From NCBI GenBank assembly GCA_910577645.1, contig CAJTOL010000004.1:62001-126000 (forward strand): a stretch of 64,000 nucleotides of DNA. The letters are read 5' to 3'. This DNA comes from an uncultured Lachnospiraceae bacterium (lineage in GTDB: Bacteria; Bacillota; Clostridia; Lachnospirales; Lachnospiraceae). Positions 52,030 to 61,744 of the stretch are shown here, in pieces. The stretch's first letter is position 1; each line of letters begins with the position of its first letter. Below the pieces are notes generated by a model. It did no database searches. It had not been told where the DNA came from and worked only from the letters and a program-made list of their open reading frames with translations. The translations under genes and the position numbers were made by a program.

Positions 52030-52875
52030 TTATACTCCCGAATAAGCAGAGAATCCGCCGTCAATGGGGATTACGGTGCCGGTAATAAATCCTGCCGCCT
52101 CGTTGTTTAACAGGAATAAGGTTGCGCCGTCCAGTTCACTGACTTCGCCAAAGCGCTCCATGGGGGTTGCAGCTAGGATTTTGGCAGTTCTGGGGGTAGG
52201 GCTTCCATCCTCATTAAATAACAGCCGTTCATTCTGCTTGGTAACAAAAAAGCCTGGCGCAATGGCGTTTACACGGATGCCTGCCTTGGAAAAATGGACA
52301 GCCAGCCACTGGGTAAAGTTGCTTACTGCCGCCTTAGCGCCGCTGTAAGCCGGAATCTTGGTTAAGGGGGTGTAGGCGTTCATGGAAGAGATGTTTAAAA
52401 TCGTACATCCCTCACGGCCAATCATATCCTTTGCAAATACCTGGCTGGGAAGCAGGGTTCCGATAAAGTTTAAATTAAATACAAACTCCACTCCTTTCTG
52501 ATCCAGGTCAAAGAAGGATACGGTATCCGCCTCAATATCGCCTATTTCAAAATATTCCTTGGTGGTGTTGGCTTTTGCATTGTTGCCGCCTGCCCCGTTT
52601 ACCAGGATATCGCAGGGCCCGAAATCTTTTAAAATAGCCGCGTGGGCTTCCTCTAAGCTTTCTTTTTCCAGAACATTGCATTTGTAGCCCTTTGCAGTAT
52701 AGCCGTCAGCAGTAATCACGTCCGCCTGGGCCTGGGCTGCCTCCTGGTTTAAATCCAACAGGGCCACCTTTGCTCCTGCCTTTGCCAGCGTATGGGCCAG
52801 GGAACCGCAGATCACTCCGCCTGCCCCGGTAATTACCAATACTTTTCCAGTTAAATCTGTGCCAAATACTCCCAT
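52030..52875 (-). CDS. SDR-family oxidoreductase, probable D-mannonate oxidoreductase
   Basis: A 281-residue short-chain dehydrogenase. The NAD(P)-binding turn is VITGAGGVICGSLAHTL, with NGAGGNN near 90 and the catalytic pair Tyr-Lys in PAYSGAKAAV; the C-terminal PIDGGFSAYSGV is typical of this group. Coupling to uxuA, 20 bases upstream, suggests interconversion of D-fructuronate and D-mannonate, the step before the dehydratase in glucuronate breakdown. The classic UxuB is a different, larger family, so a symbol is withheld. Confidence 0.85.
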   Translation of the reverse strand: MGVFGTDLTGKVLVITGAGGVICGSLAHTLAKAGAKVALLDLNQEAAQAQADVITADGYTAKGYKCNVLEKESLEEAHAAILKDFGPCDILVNGAGGNNAKANTTKEYFEIGDIEADTVSFFDLDQKGVEFVFNLNFIGTLLPSQVFAKDMIGREGCTILNISSMNAYTPLTKIPAYSGAKAAVSNFTQWLAVHFSKAGIRVNAIAPGFFVTKQNERLLFNEDGSPTPRTAKILAATPMERFGEVSELDGATLFLLNNEAAGFITGTVIPIDGGFSAYSGV

Positions 52876-52895
52876 GATAATTTCCTCCTGTTACT

Positions 52896-53951
52896 TTATT
52901 TGCTCATTTTCTCTAACGCTTCCCAGATGCCGTTAATATAGGTGGCTCCCAGGGCTCTGTCGTAAAGGCCATATCCTGCCCGGCCCGTTTCGCCCCAGAT
53001 CATTCGTCCATGGTCAGGACGGATATAACCCTTAAAGCCATTGTCGTAAAGTGCCTTTAAGATTGCAAACATATCCAGAGTCCCGCAGGATGAGAGATGA
53101 GCCCTCTCTTCAAATCCCTTGCCGTCCTCTAAAACAGCAACGTTTCTTGCGTGAACAAAGTGGATTCTGCCCATTGCAGCGTATTTTGCCGCCATTTTTG
53201 CCACATCGTTTTTGCCGGAACATCCTAAGGATCCGGTACACAGGGTAATTCCGTTGTGGGGATCGTCAACCAGCTTTAAGAAACGATCCAGGTTCTCCTC
53301 GCAGGTAATGATTCTGGGCAGTCCAAAAATACTCCAGCAGGGATCGTCCTCGTGGATTGCCATATTTACGTCACACTCTGCGGCAACCGGGATAATTTTC
53401 TCCAGGAAATACTTCAGGTTATCCCACAGGTTTTCTTCTGTCATGGCGTTGTACTCGGCAACCACTGCCTTTAATCCTTCTCTGGTGTAGCTGGAATCCC
53501 AGCCCGGAAGGGTTAAGTCGCTTTCGCTCTCTAAAGGATTCACCTTGTCCACCTGATCCTGATAGTATACCAGGGAAGTGGAACCGTCCTCCAGCTCATG
53601 GTCAAGCTGGGTGCGGGTCCAGTCAAATACCGGCATAAAATTGTAGCATATACACTTGATACCTGCCTGGGCAACCCTGCGGATGTTCTCACAGTAATTT
53701 TCAATATATTGATCTCTGGTTGGCTTGCCAAGCTTAATATCCTCGTGTACAGGGATGGACTCAATGACCTCAAAATGCAGGCCTGCATCCTCAGTCAGCT
53801 TCTTTAAGCCTGCAATACTTTCCCGGCTCCAAACCTCTCCTACCGGAACGTCATACACAGCCGTTACAATAGAGTGCATCCCCGGAATCTGGCGAATATT
53901 CTGGAGCGTTACCTTGTCGTCCTCCCCGTACCATCTGAATGACAATTTCAT
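52896..53951 (-). CDS. uxuA: Mannonate dehydratase
   Basis: The 351-residue protein is a TIM-barrel UxuA, which dehydrates D-mannonate to 2-keto-3-deoxygluconate in hexuronate catabolism. The start [19 protein letters not shown] and internal [21 protein letters not shown] (cut), [11 protein letters not shown] and CTGSLGC are characteristic; the His and Cys residues bind the metal. It is divergent from an AraC regulator. An extended -10 (TGCTATAAT) lies about 50 bases upstream on the minus strand. The window holds no downstream kdgK/kdgA. Confidence 0.95.
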   Translation of the reverse strand: MKLSFRWYGEDDKVTLQNIRQIPGMHSIVTAVYDVPVGEVWSRESIAGLKKLTEDAGLHFEVIESIPVHEDIKLGKPTRDQYIENYCENIRRVAQAGIKCICYNFMPVFDWTRTQLDHELEDGSTSLVYYQDQVDKVNPLESESDLTLPGWDSSYTREGLKAVVAEYNAMTEENLWDNLKYFLEKIIPVAAECDVNMAIHEDDPCWSIFGLPRIITCEENLDRFLKLVDDPHNGITLCTGSLGCSGKNDVAKMAAKYAAMGRIHFVHARNVAVLEDGKGFEERAHLSSCGTLDMFAILKALYDNGFKGYIRPDHGRMIWGETGRAGYGLYDRALGATYINGIWEALEKMSK

Positions 53952-54047
53952 AAATAAATGTACCTCCTTATTTGGAATTTCCCTTGCTTGATGATTTTAT
54001 TATAGCAGGATTCCGGCTGATTACCATGGTCAACCTTGTGGGAAATA

Positions 54048-54076
54048 TTGCAAAACTTGCGCCGGTCTAGTATAAT
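54048..54076 (+). promoter_or_regulatory. Promoter of the AraC regulator
   Basis: TTGCAA (54048-54053) and TATAAT (54071-54076) are 17 bases apart, 46 bases before the ATG at 54123. It faces the uxuA promoter within about 170 bases, a common arrangement for shared control. Confidence 0.65.
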
Positions 54077-54122
54077 ATCCATAGTTTTTTCCTTTCCATT
54101 TCTGAAAAAGGAGGCAGTGTGC

Positions 54123-55025
54123 ATGAAAAAGCAGATCCCTATGGAGTTTATCACCCGTCAATATATGGATAACCGGGAGTTTGAACTCTTTTTTTACAGT
54201 GACCACGACCGCTCTTTAGAAAAAGTAGCCCTCCACACCCACGATTTTTATGAGCTGTATTTCTTTCTGGAGGGGGATGTGACCTATGAGGTTGACGACA
54301 AACACTACCTCTTAACCCCCGGAGATTACCTTCTGATCCCTCCGGGACTGCCTCACCGGCCAGTGTTCGGCCCCTGCCACACCGGTTACCGCCGCTACGT
54401 CTTATGGTTCAGCCAGGATTTTTATTCCCACATCCGCCGCTATAGCCCGGACATTACCTATGGCCTGGATTATGCCAGGGATCACCGGTTGTACCGTTTT
54501 TCCACTGATTTCCTTTTGTGTCAGGAGCTTACCGGCCGTCTGGCCGATCTGTTGGTGGAATATGGTTCTTCCCGGCCTTTTCGGGATACCACGGTTCGGA
54601 TTATGCTGCTGTCCTTCCTTTTACAGCTCAATCGGATCCTCTATGATAATTTGCACCAAAAGAGTACAATTTATGAGAATGTGCTCTATATTAATATCTG
54701 CGACTACATTAACCAGCATCTGGACGAAGATTTAAGCCTGGATAAGCTGGCTGCCTTCTTTTTTGTCAGCAAGTACCATATTTCCCATATTTTTAAGGAC
54801 AATATGGGCATTTCCCTTCATCAGTACATTTTAAAAAAGCGGCTTCATGCCTGCAAAAATGCCATTCTCTCCGGGCAGCCGGTAAATCAGGTGTGTACCC
54901 AATGCGGCTTTTCTGACTATACCAGCTTTTACCGGGCCTTTAAAAAGGAGTATGGAGCTTCTCCAAAGGAATATAAAAAACGCTCTCAATGGATGGGATC
55001 GCAAAAAGGGGGTGTCGCAAAATGA
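54123..55025 (+). CDS. AraC-family transcriptional regulator
   Basis: A 300-residue regulator with an N-terminal cupin (HTHDFYELYFFLEGDVTYEVD, cut at the second strand) and two C-terminal helix-turn-helix units (LSLDKLAAFFFVSKYHISHIF, cut; QVCTQCGFSDYTSFYRAFKK). It likely activates the divergent uxuA and SDR genes in response to a uronate. The start at 54123 follows GGAGG. Its last codons (from about 55004; QKGGVAK and stop) lie within palindrome copy 6, so the C-terminus was made by that insertion or shares its sequence. Confidence 0.9.
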   Translation: MKKQIPMEFITRQYMDNREFELFFYSDHDRSLEKVALHTHDFYELYFFLEGDVTYEVDDKHYLLTPGDYLLIPPGLPHRPVFGPCHTGYRRYVLWFSQDFYSHIRRYSPDITYGLDYARDHRLYRFSTDFLLCQELTGRLADLLVEYGSSRPFRDTTVRIMLLSFLLQLNRILYDNLHQKSTIYENVLYINICDYINQHLDEDLSLDKLAAFFFVSKYHISHIFKDNMGISLHQYILKKRLHACKNAILSGQPVNQVCTQCGFSDYTSFYRAFKKEYGASPKEYKKRSQWMGSQKGGVAK

Positions 55026-55150
55026 AGCCAGAGCCTTTCTATTAGCGCTGTCCGCCAACTCTCGTTAACACATGTACGTACATGTGTGCTCAATACGCGG
55101 ACATCCGCTAATAGAAAATCCCTTTATTTCATTTTGCGGCATCCCCTTTT
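55004..55150. repeat. Dispersed palindrome family, copy 6 (long form) between convergent genes
   Basis: Arms 55004-55046 and 55107-55150 pair with the outer AAAAGGGG and GCAAAATGAA motifs and the inner TTCTATTAGC. The interior shares the core CGCTGTCCGCCAACTCTCG with copy 3 and contains a perfect 20-base palindrome ACACATGTAC/GTACATGTGT at 55068-55087. The arms encode the final codons and stops of both araC (plus) and ribF (minus). Confidence 0.85.
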
Positions 55151-56068
55151 CCAGTAAGCCGCTGCATTGGCCTTATCCTGTCCGATTTGCGCTTTCAGTT
55201 CTTCCAAACCGGCAAATTTCTTCTCCGGACGGAGCTGCTTTAACAGACATACTTCAATGTACTGTCCATAGAGATCGCCGTGATAATTAAGAAGAAAGGT
55301 TTCCACACCTACGGGATTCTCCCCTTCTATGGTAGGCTTTCTTCCGATGTTGGTGACGCCGCTGTAAGTCTTATCTCCTATGGTAACCCTGGAAACATAG
55401 ACTCCAAAAGCAGGCAGATATTTTTCCGGGGGCGGAATTAAATTGGCAGTGGGAAATCCCAGTTTGCTGTCTCCCATCCCTTTTCCGTGAACCACTATGC
55501 CGTGAATCCCGTAGGGCTGTCCCAACAGCTCATTGGCCTTTTCCATATGGCCTTTGTCCAGCATCTCCTTTACATAGGTGCTGCTGATATCCCGATGGCA
55601 GTCCTGTTCCTTCTCAATAATCTCTGCCGTAAATCCGTACCTTAGAGCCAGAGCCTTTAAAAGCTCTGCATTCCCGGCCCGCTTGTAGCCAAAACCGCAG
55701 TCCGTACCGGCCACAACGGCTCTGCCGTTCATCCTCCCTATGAGAATTTCCCGGACAAATTCCTCCGGATCCATGTGGGAAACCTGGCTGTCAAAGGGAT
55801 ATTCCACCAGATAGTCAATACCGGTTTTTGCAAGATTTGCCCGGCGCTCTTCGTTGGTGGTAATCACCTTTAAAGGCGCTCCCCCCACCACGGCCCCTGG
55901 CACGGTGGCAAAGGTAAAAACCGCTGTCTTATATCCGTACTGCTCCGCCAGGCGCCTCATTGCGGCCATAAGCTTCTGATGGCCTCTGTGGCGGCCGTCA
56001 AATTTTCCAATGGTCACTACCGTAGGGTCCGGGATATAAAATTCTTTTTTTCCTGTGATGTATTCCAT
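55124..56068 (-). CDS. ribF: Bifunctional riboflavin kinase/FAD synthetase
   Basis: A 314-residue enzyme that makes FMN and FAD from riboflavin. The N-terminal FAD synthetase has VVTIGKFDGRHRGHQKL (nucleotidyl-transferase motif GxFDGxHxGH) and GTDCGFGYKRAG; the C-terminal flavokinase starts near IHGIVVHGKGMGDSKLGFPTANL with PTAN. It is the last gene of the rimP-to-ribF operon, 35 bases after truB. Its C-terminal KRGCRKMK and stop derive from palindrome copy 6, which may also terminate the operon. Confidence 0.93.
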   Translation of the reverse strand: MEYITGKKEFYIPDPTVVTIGKFDGRHRGHQKLMAAMRRLAEQYGYKTAVFTFATVPGAVVGGAPLKVITTNEERRANLAKTGIDYLVEYPFDSQVSHMDPEEFVREILIGRMNGRAVVAGTDCGFGYKRAGNAELLKALALRYGFTAEIIEKEQDCHRDISSTYVKEMLDKGHMEKANELLGQPYGIHGIVVHGKGMGDSKLGFPTANLIPPPEKYLPAFGVYVSRVTIGDKTYSGVTNIGRKPTIEGENPVGVETFLLNYHGDLYGQYIEVCLLKQLRPEKKFAGLEELKAQIGQDKANAAAYWKRGCRKMK

Positions 56069-56103
56069 GCAGGTTTCCTGCTCCTTTCGGCCTTTTTCTC
56101 CGG

Positions 56104-57009
56104 TCAGGGCTCCGGGTTTAAAAACATCTTCCAGGGCTTAAAAAAGCGCCTCTTTGCCTCATATCGGTAAATCCCCATAAAGGTTCCCTGGCTGTCGTAG
56201 ACGCGGACGGCTTCTCCGTCTCCAGCCGCCGCATATTCAAATTCTTCCGGCTTCAAAGGATTTCCGTTTCTCACCAACCGATCCGTCTCTTTCAGAGTAC
56301 GGGCCGCCGGATAAGCGGAAAACATTTCCTCCACCGGGATGATAAGCTCTCCTAAACGGCCTTCTTCCCCGGCTCTCTGGATATTATCCAGAGTTATGGC
56401 ATCCTGAACCCAAAAACGGTCTACCTGAATCCGCTTTAAAGATTCCATACAGCCGCCGCATCCTAACTTGTTCCCAATATCGCTGCACAGCGTCCGGATA
56501 TAGGTGCCCTTGGAACAGGATACCCGCATCCATACCCTTGGAAGCTCCATTCGGGTGATGGTAAGAGATAAAATTTTTACCGGCCTGGCGGCCCGCTCCA
56601 CCTGTTTTCCGGCTCTTGCAAGCTCATAAAGCTTTTTGCCGTCCACTTTTAAAGCGGAATACATCGGGGGGATCTGGTTATAGTCTCCGATAAAGCTCTC
56701 CGCCGCCTCCTGCACCTCCTGGTCTGATACTGTCACCGGATATTTGCCAAGCACCTGGCCGGTGGTATCTTCCGTGTCGGTAATTGTCCCCAAAAGCATC
56801 ACTGCCTCATAGGTCTTGGACTTTTCCGTAAGCATATCGCACAGCCGGGTTCCCTGGCCCAGGCATACCGGAAGGACTCCTTCTGCCGCCGGATCCAGAG
56901 TGCCGGTGTGGCCGATTTTTTTCTGTCTTAAAATCCCTCTGAGCCGGGCCACTACGTCATGGGAAGTATACCCCGGCTCCTTATATACATTGATTACTCC
57001 GTGATACAT
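56104..57009 (-). CDS. truB: tRNA pseudouridine-55 synthase
   Basis: A 301-residue TruB that forms pseudouridine 55 in the T loop of tRNAs. The start MYHGVINVYKEPGYTSHDVV and the catalytic GTLDPAAEGVLPVCLG (Asp in GTLDP) are conserved, as is the RNA-binding SCSKGTYIRTLCSDIG. It overlaps the end of the nrnA gene by 16 bases within the translation operon. Confidence 0.95.
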   Translation of the reverse strand: MYHGVINVYKEPGYTSHDVVARLRGILRQKKIGHTGTLDPAAEGVLPVCLGQGTRLCDMLTEKSKTYEAVMLLGTITDTEDTTGQVLGKYPVTVSDQEVQEAAESFIGDYNQIPPMYSALKVDGKKLYELARAGKQVERAARPVKILSLTITRMELPRVWMRVSCSKGTYIRTLCSDIGNKLGCGGCMESLKRIQVDRFWVQDAITLDNIQRAGEEGRLGELIIPVEEMFSAYPAARTLKETDRLVRNGNPLKPEEFEYAAAGDGEAVRVYDSQGTFMGIYRYEAKRRFFKPWKMFLNPEP

Positions 57010-57962
57010 GGTGTGCTCTCCAACTGTTTTTCAATATGTAGGGACAGGTTGTTGATCACATCATAAAGATTTCCGGACATGGTACATCCTGCCGCCCGGA
57101 CGTGGCCGCCGCCGCCAAAATACTGGGCAATTTTGCTTACATCCAGGCAGTGGTTGGATCTCATACTGATTTTAAATTCATGGATACCGGTTTCATACAT
57201 AAAAATGGCGCACTCCACTCCTTCTGTAACCCGAAGTTGATCCACAATGCCGTCAAAGTCCTGTCCGGTAACGCCGTAAAAAGCCATATCCTTGGCGCGG
57301 ACTACGCTGAAAATACATTTTCCGTCCAGAAACCGGATGCTTTCCATCAGCGCCCGGCCCAGAATCTGGTTCTGGATATAGGTCTTTTTGTAAAAGGTCC
57401 CGTCAATAATGCCGCCAAAATCAATGCCTTTATCCATCAGTTTTCCTGCAATAGCCATGGTTCTGCTGGTGGTATTGCCGTGCTTAAATACCCCGGTATC
57501 GTGAATGATTCCCGTATAGATACATTCCGCCGCCTCTTTGGTAATCTTATCCTCATCCATTTGCCCGTAGAGAACCTCGCAGGTGGCGCTGGCAGAGGGC
57601 TCCACCAGATTCACCTTTGCATATCCTGTGTTGGTAATGTGATGATCCAGGCATACGCTGTTTGCCGAAGTTACCAGATAACCGGCAAAATCTCCCAGAC
57701 GCTCAATGTCGCTGGCGTCCAGGCAGATGCACAGATCATAAATCCGTTCTTCCTTTTCGGTACGGATATGGTCAAAATGATTCATATAAGAAAATTTATC
57801 CAATTTTTCTTCCAGATATAAATCCACCTGTATATGGGAATAGGCGGTGTCCAGGTAATTGTAAAGTCCCAGACAAGCGCCAAAGCAGTCTCCATCCGGC
57901 CGGATATGGCCCAGGATTACAACGTTTTTTACACCTTCTAAGGCCTGTTCTAATTCTGTCAT
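56994..57962 (-). CDS. nrnA: DHH/DHHA1 phosphoesterase (nanoRNase/pAp phosphatase)
   Basis: The 322-residue protein is of the NrnA type, degrading oligoribonucleotides and pAp. The metal motifs are visible: GHIRPDGDCFGACLGL at the N-terminus, ICLDASDIERL, and the DHH signature CLDHHITNTGYA; the DHHA1 part includes MRSNHCLDVSKIAQYFGGGGHVRAAG (cut). It sits between rbfA and truB, its usual place in this operon. Confidence 0.93.
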   Translation of the reverse strand: MTELEQALEGVKNVVILGHIRPDGDCFGACLGLYNYLDTAYSHIQVDLYLEEKLDKFSYMNHFDHIRTEKEERIYDLCICLDASDIERLGDFAGYLVTSANSVCLDHHITNTGYAKVNLVEPSASATCEVLYGQMDEDKITKEAAECIYTGIIHDTGVFKHGNTTSRTMAIAGKLMDKGIDFGGIIDGTFYKKTYIQNQILGRALMESIRFLDGKCIFSVVRAKDMAFYGVTGQDFDGIVDQLRVTEGVECAIFMYETGIHEFKISMRSNHCLDVSKIAQYFGGGGHVRAAGCTMSGNLYDVINNLSLHIEKQLESTPCITE

Positions 57963-57999
57963 ACGGTTCTCCTTTCTAATGTAATGGGGCCTGATCCAC

Positions 58000-58359
58000 C
58001 TAATCCAGGTCCTTTGTCACCTCATCAATCAGGTGGGACATGGCCACACCATACTCAATAGACTGATCCAGAATGAATTTCATCTCCGGGGTATTCCGCA
58101 GGTTGATCCTGCGGGCCAGCTCCCTGCGGATATAGCCTTCCGCACTCTTTAAGCCCTTTATAGTGTCCTTACCGGATTCTTCATCGCCAAGAACGCTGAT
58201 ATATGCCTTGCAGTATTTTAAATCCGGGGTCACCTCCACGGAAACCACCGTGGTCATGGGATGGATCCGCGGATCCTTTAAGCCTCCGCGAATAATTTCG
58301 CTTAGTTCTCTCTGGACTTCCATATTGATTCTTGTGTTTTTAATGCTGTTTTTTCGCAT
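58000..58359 (-). CDS. rbfA: Ribosome-binding factor A
   Basis: A 119-residue KH-type factor needed for 16S rRNA processing and 30S maturation. KNTRINMEVQRELSEIIRGGLKDPRI (cut) and the later MEFILDQSIEYG-like segment (MKFILDQSIEYGVAMSHLID, cut) are characteristic. It follows infB by 78 bases in the operon and precedes nrnA. Confidence 0.94.
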   Translation of the reverse strand: MRKNSIKNTRINMEVQRELSEIIRGGLKDPRIHPMTTVVSVEVTPDLKYCKAYISVLGDEESGKDTIKGLKSAEGYIRRELARRINLRNTPEMKFILDQSIEYGVAMSHLIDEVTKDLD

Positions 58360-58437
58360 ACTGCACCTCGCTTTTTACTATAAAGGTTTCTTATAAAAGT
58401 CCGCCGCCAGGCCCATGAAGGTTTCCGGCCAGGATAT

Positions 58438-61143
58438 CTATCTGGGAACCTCCACCATGGTGTAAGCCTCAATCAGGTCATCCTCCTGAATATCGTTAAA
58501 TTTATCAAATACCAGGCCGCACTCGTAGCCGGTGGCAACTTCTTTTACATCATCCTTGAAACGCTTTAAGGATACCAGATCACCGTCAAAGAGCTGTTCC
58601 CCATCCCTGGTAATGCGGGCTTTGCATCCTCTGGTAAACTTGCCGTCCAATACATAGGAGCCTGCAATAGTACCTACTCCGGAGGCTTTGAAAGTCTGGC
58701 GGACAACTGCATGGCCGATAACCTTCTCTTCGAAAATGGGGTCTAACATGCCCTTCATGGCAGCCTCCACATCCTCAATAGCCTGGTAGATAACCTTATA
58801 AAGCCTTACGTCTACCTTTTCTCTGTCAGCTACGGATTTAGCGGTTACATCCGGCCTTACATTAAAGCCGATAATAATGGCGTTGGAAGCGGATGCCAGA
58901 GAAACATCGGATTCGTTGATAGCGCCTACGCCTCCGTGGATAACCTTTACGGCTACTTCCTCGTTGGAAAGTTTTACCAGGCTCTGCTTCACTGCTTCTA
59001 CGGATCCCTGTACATCTGCCTTGATAATAATGGGCAGTTCTTTAATATTTCCTGCCTGAATCTGGCTGAACAGATCATCCAGTGACAGTTTTGCCTTTGT
59101 ATCTTCAATCAGCTTATTCTTGCCTTCAGAGATAAAGGTTTCGGCAAAGCTTCTTGCTTCCTTCTCGTTTGCAGTATTAACTAAAATCTCACCGGCATTG
59201 GGAACGTCATTTAAGCCTAAAATCTCAACCGGAGTAGAAGGTCCTGCCTCTTTTACTCTGCGGCCCTTATCATCCATCATAGCCCGAACCTTGCCATAAC
59301 ATGCGCCGCAGGCTACAATATCTCCTACATGAAGAGTACCTTTTTGTACCAGGACTGTGGCAACAGGGCCTTTTCCCTTATCAAGCTCTGCCTCAATAAT
59401 AATACCTCTGGCATTGCGGTCCGGGTTGGCCTTTAATTCCTTCACCTCTGCGGTAAGAAGAATCATCTCTAATAAATCGGTAATACCGGTCTGGGTATGT
59501 GCGGAAACCGGTACGCATACAGTGCTTCCGCCCCAGTCCTCGGGAATTAATTCATATTCAGAAAGCTCCTGCTTTACCCGGTCAATGTTGGCGCTGGGTT
59601 TATCGATCTTATTGATGGCAACGATAATCTCAACTCCGGCAGCCTTGGCGTGGTTGATCGCCTCAACAGTCTGAGGCATTACGCCGTCATCTGCCGCAAC
59701 TACTAATACGGCGATATCCGTAGACTGGGCGCCACGCATTCGCATAGCGGTAAACGCCTCGTGTCCGGGGGTATCTAAGAAGGTGATCTTCTGTCCGTTG
59801 ATTTCTACTACATATGCGCCGATGTGCTGGGTAATGCCGCCGGCCTCTCTTGCAGTAACATTAGTCTTTCGGATGGCATCCAGAAGAGAGGTTTTCCCGT
59901 GGTCAACGTGACCCATTACACAGACAACCGGAGGTCTGGTGATCATGGTCTCTTCTGCCTCTTCTTCCTCTTTGAGAAGCTCGGCGATAACATCCACCTT
60001 CTCCTCCTGCTCGCAGAGGATATCGAATTCCATTGCAATCTCTTCTGCCTGTTCGTAATCTACTTCCTGATTTACGGTTACCATCTTGCCCTGTAAAAAC
60101 AGCTTCTTTACAATAACAGAAGGCTGCATCTTCATTTTATCTGCCAAATCCCGGATAGTGATGGTTTCCGGAAGGGTAATAACCTTTACCGCCTCTGCCT
60201 TTGTCTCTTCCTTCTTAACCGGCATAATAAAGGCTCCCTTTTGGGGCTTTCCGCCTTTTGCTCCTGTCTTTGCCTTTCCGTCTTCTACCCGATCTCTCTT
60301 GTCAAAGCGGTCATTTTTATGAGCATTTTTATTCTGGCGGCTGCTGGAGGGTTTTGCCTGTACCGGGGTATCAAAGGATACCTTTCCGGCAGATTGGCCT
60401 CTCCCCGGGCCACCCTGTCCGGGACGGCCGGAAAAGCCTCCCTGACGGTTTCCGTCTCTTCCCTGACTGTCACGGTTTCCAAAGCTTCCCTGGCGGTTTC
60501 CAAAACCTCCCTGACGGCTGTCTCTTCCCTGGCCTTCTCGGTTTCCAAAACCTCCCTGGCGGTTTCCGTCTCTTCCCTGGCCTTCTCGGTTTCCGAAACC
60601 TCCCTGGCGGTTTCCGTCTCTTCCTTGATTTTCACGGTTTCCAAAGCCTCCCTGGCGCTGCTGGCCATCAGCCTTTGTGAAAGTTTTTTCTTCTTTCTTT
60701 GGCGCTGGGGCAGAAGGAGCTTCCTGAACCTGTGCAGGCGGCTTAGGAGTCTGAGACGTCTGGGGAGTCTGAGGCTCCTGAGGCTTTCCTGCCTCATCCG
60801 GCTTTGATGCCTCAACCTCCTTAACAGGCTCCGCAGGCTTTCCAATCTGCTGGGACGGCGCTGCCGGACGGGATCCGGCTGTTCCTTTCTGTCCTCCTGC
60901 CGGACGGTTTTTAAGCTGCTGAGAATTCTGAGGCCGGTATACGGCTACCACCTTCTTTTTAGGCGGCGCTGCATCGTCTGCAGAAACCTCCTCCTTTTTC
61001 GGTGCCGTAAGGCTTCTCACCAGTCTCTCTTCCTCTCCTGTCAGGCCTGACAGGGCGCTTTTTTTAATATTATGTTTCTCCAGCAGATCCATCACTTCTC
61101 TGGGAGTTTTTCCTACTTCCTTTGCTAACTCATTCACTCTCAT
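58438..61143 (-). CDS. infB: Translation initiation factor IF-2
   Basis: A 901-residue IF-2. The N-terminal domain ([20 protein letters not shown]) is followed by a long low-complexity region. Within it, codons at 60394-60663 encode imperfect 16-residue repeats of the type [16 protein letters not shown]. The G domain has [16 protein letters not shown] (G1), [11 protein letters not shown] (G3) and NKIDKP (G4). Domains 2-4 bind initiator tRNA. ATG 61143 follows AGGAGG at 8 bases; the GTG at 61149 is less likely. The start overlaps the ylxQ end by 14 bases. Confidence 0.96.
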   Translation of the reverse strand: MRVNELAKEVGKTPREVMDLLEKHNIKKSALSGLTGEEERLVRSLTAPKKEEVSADDAAPPKKKVVAVYRPQNSQQLKNRPAGGQKGTAGSRPAAPSQQIGKPAEPVKEVEASKPDEAGKPQEPQTPQTSQTPKPPAQVQEAPSAPAPKKEEKTFTKADGQQRQGGFGNRENQGRDGNRQGGFGNREGQGRDGNRQGGFGNREGQGRDSRQGGFGNRQGSFGNRDSQGRDGNRQGGFSGRPGQGGPGRGQSAGKVSFDTPVQAKPSSSRQNKNAHKNDRFDKRDRVEDGKAKTGAKGGKPQKGAFIMPVKKEETKAEAVKVITLPETITIRDLADKMKMQPSVIVKKLFLQGKMVTVNQEVDYEQAEEIAMEFDILCEQEEKVDVIAELLKEEEEAEETMITRPPVVCVMGHVDHGKTSLLDAIRKTNVTAREAGGITQHIGAYVVEINGQKITFLDTPGHEAFTAMRMRGAQSTDIAVLVVAADDGVMPQTVEAINHAKAAGVEIIVAINKIDKPSANIDRVKQELSEYELIPEDWGGSTVCVPVSAHTQTGITDLLEMILLTAEVKELKANPDRNARGIIIEAELDKGKGPVATVLVQKGTLHVGDIVACGACYGKVRAMMDDKGRRVKEAGPSTPVEILGLNDVPNAGEILVNTANEKEARSFAETFISEGKNKLIEDTKAKLSLDDLFSQIQAGNIKELPIIIKADVQGSVEAVKQSLVKLSNEEVAVKVIHGGVGAINESDVSLASASNAIIIGFNVRPDVTAKSVADREKVDVRLYKVIYQAIEDVEAAMKGMLDPIFEEKVIGHAVVRQTFKASGVGTIAGSYVLDGKFTRGCKARITRDGEQLFDGDLVSLKRFKDDVKEVATGYECGLVFDKFNDIQEDDLIEAYTMVEVPR

Positions 61144-61465
61144 GCTCACTACCTCCTATCAGTATCATCTGTTTCCCCATGGCTTTCGCAAAGCCTTCGT
61201 CCAATATAGCCAGAGATGCCCGCATCTCTTTGCCCATGGCGTGGCCCAGCTCTTCCTTTCCTCCGAACACGCAAAGGGGCACTTTATAGTAAGTACACAT
61301 ATTGGTAAACATCTTCTTTGTATTGTCCGATGCCTCCTCCGATACAATTACCAGGCTGGCTTTACCGGTTTTTACTGCTTTTTCTGTAGAGTATTCTCCA
61401 CTGGCCGTCTTCCCTGCCTTGGTTGCAAGGCCCAGCAGATTTAACGCCTTCTGTCTGTTATTCAA
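61130..61465 (-). CDS. L7Ae-family ribosomal-type protein YlxQ
   Basis: The 111-residue protein is of the L7Ae/L30e/Gadd45 family ([21 protein letters not shown], then [18 protein letters not shown]), which binds kink-turn RNA. In Firmicutes it is encoded between ylxR and infB, as here, overlapping ylxR by 8 bases and infB by 14. Its exact role in the cell is not settled. Confidence 0.9.
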   Translation of the reverse strand: MNNRQKALNLLGLATKAGKTASGEYSTEKAVKTGKASLVIVSEEASDNTKKMFTNMCTYYKVPLCVFGGKEELGHAMGKEMRASLAILDEGFAKAMGKQMILIGGSEHESE

Positions 61466-61730
61466 GCTCTTCCATCTCCTTTTTCAGGGTTTCATATACT
61501 TCTTTCGGAATTGCCATCTTAAAGGACCTCTCTAAGCCCTTTCCTTTTACCGCCTTTTCAAAACATTCCATAGACCGGCATAAATAGGCGCCTCTCCCGT
61601 TTTTCCGTCCGGTAGCATCTACAGTAAATTCTTCCTCCGGCGTCTTTAAAACCCGAATCATTTCTTTTTTATTTTTGCTTCCGCCGCAGCCGATGCATTG
61701 CCGCAAAGGTATCTTCTTTGCTGTACTCAC
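61458..61730 (-). CDS. YlxR-family RNA-binding protein (RnpM)
   Basis: The 90-residue protein has the YlxR motif set: RQCIGCGGSKNKKEMIRV near the N-terminus and GRKNGRGAYLCRSMECFEKA. In B. subtilis the family member (RnpM/YlxR) modulates RNase P. It follows nusA by 14 bases and overlaps the next gene. Confidence 0.93.
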   Translation of the reverse strand: MSTAKKIPLRQCIGCGGSKNKKEMIRVLKTPEEEFTVDATGRKNGRGAYLCRSMECFEKAVKGKGLERSFKMAIPKEVYETLKKEMEELE

Positions 61731-61744
61731 TTCACCACTCCTTG

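Noticed and set aside
60394..60663. 48-base repeats as a possible CRISPR array
   Set aside because: The repeats are imperfect, have no unique spacers, and lie in frame inside infB.
60241..60807. Long plus-strand open frames rich in Ser, Leu and Pro
   Set aside because: They are antisense to the repeat region of infB, whose base composition keeps several frames open.
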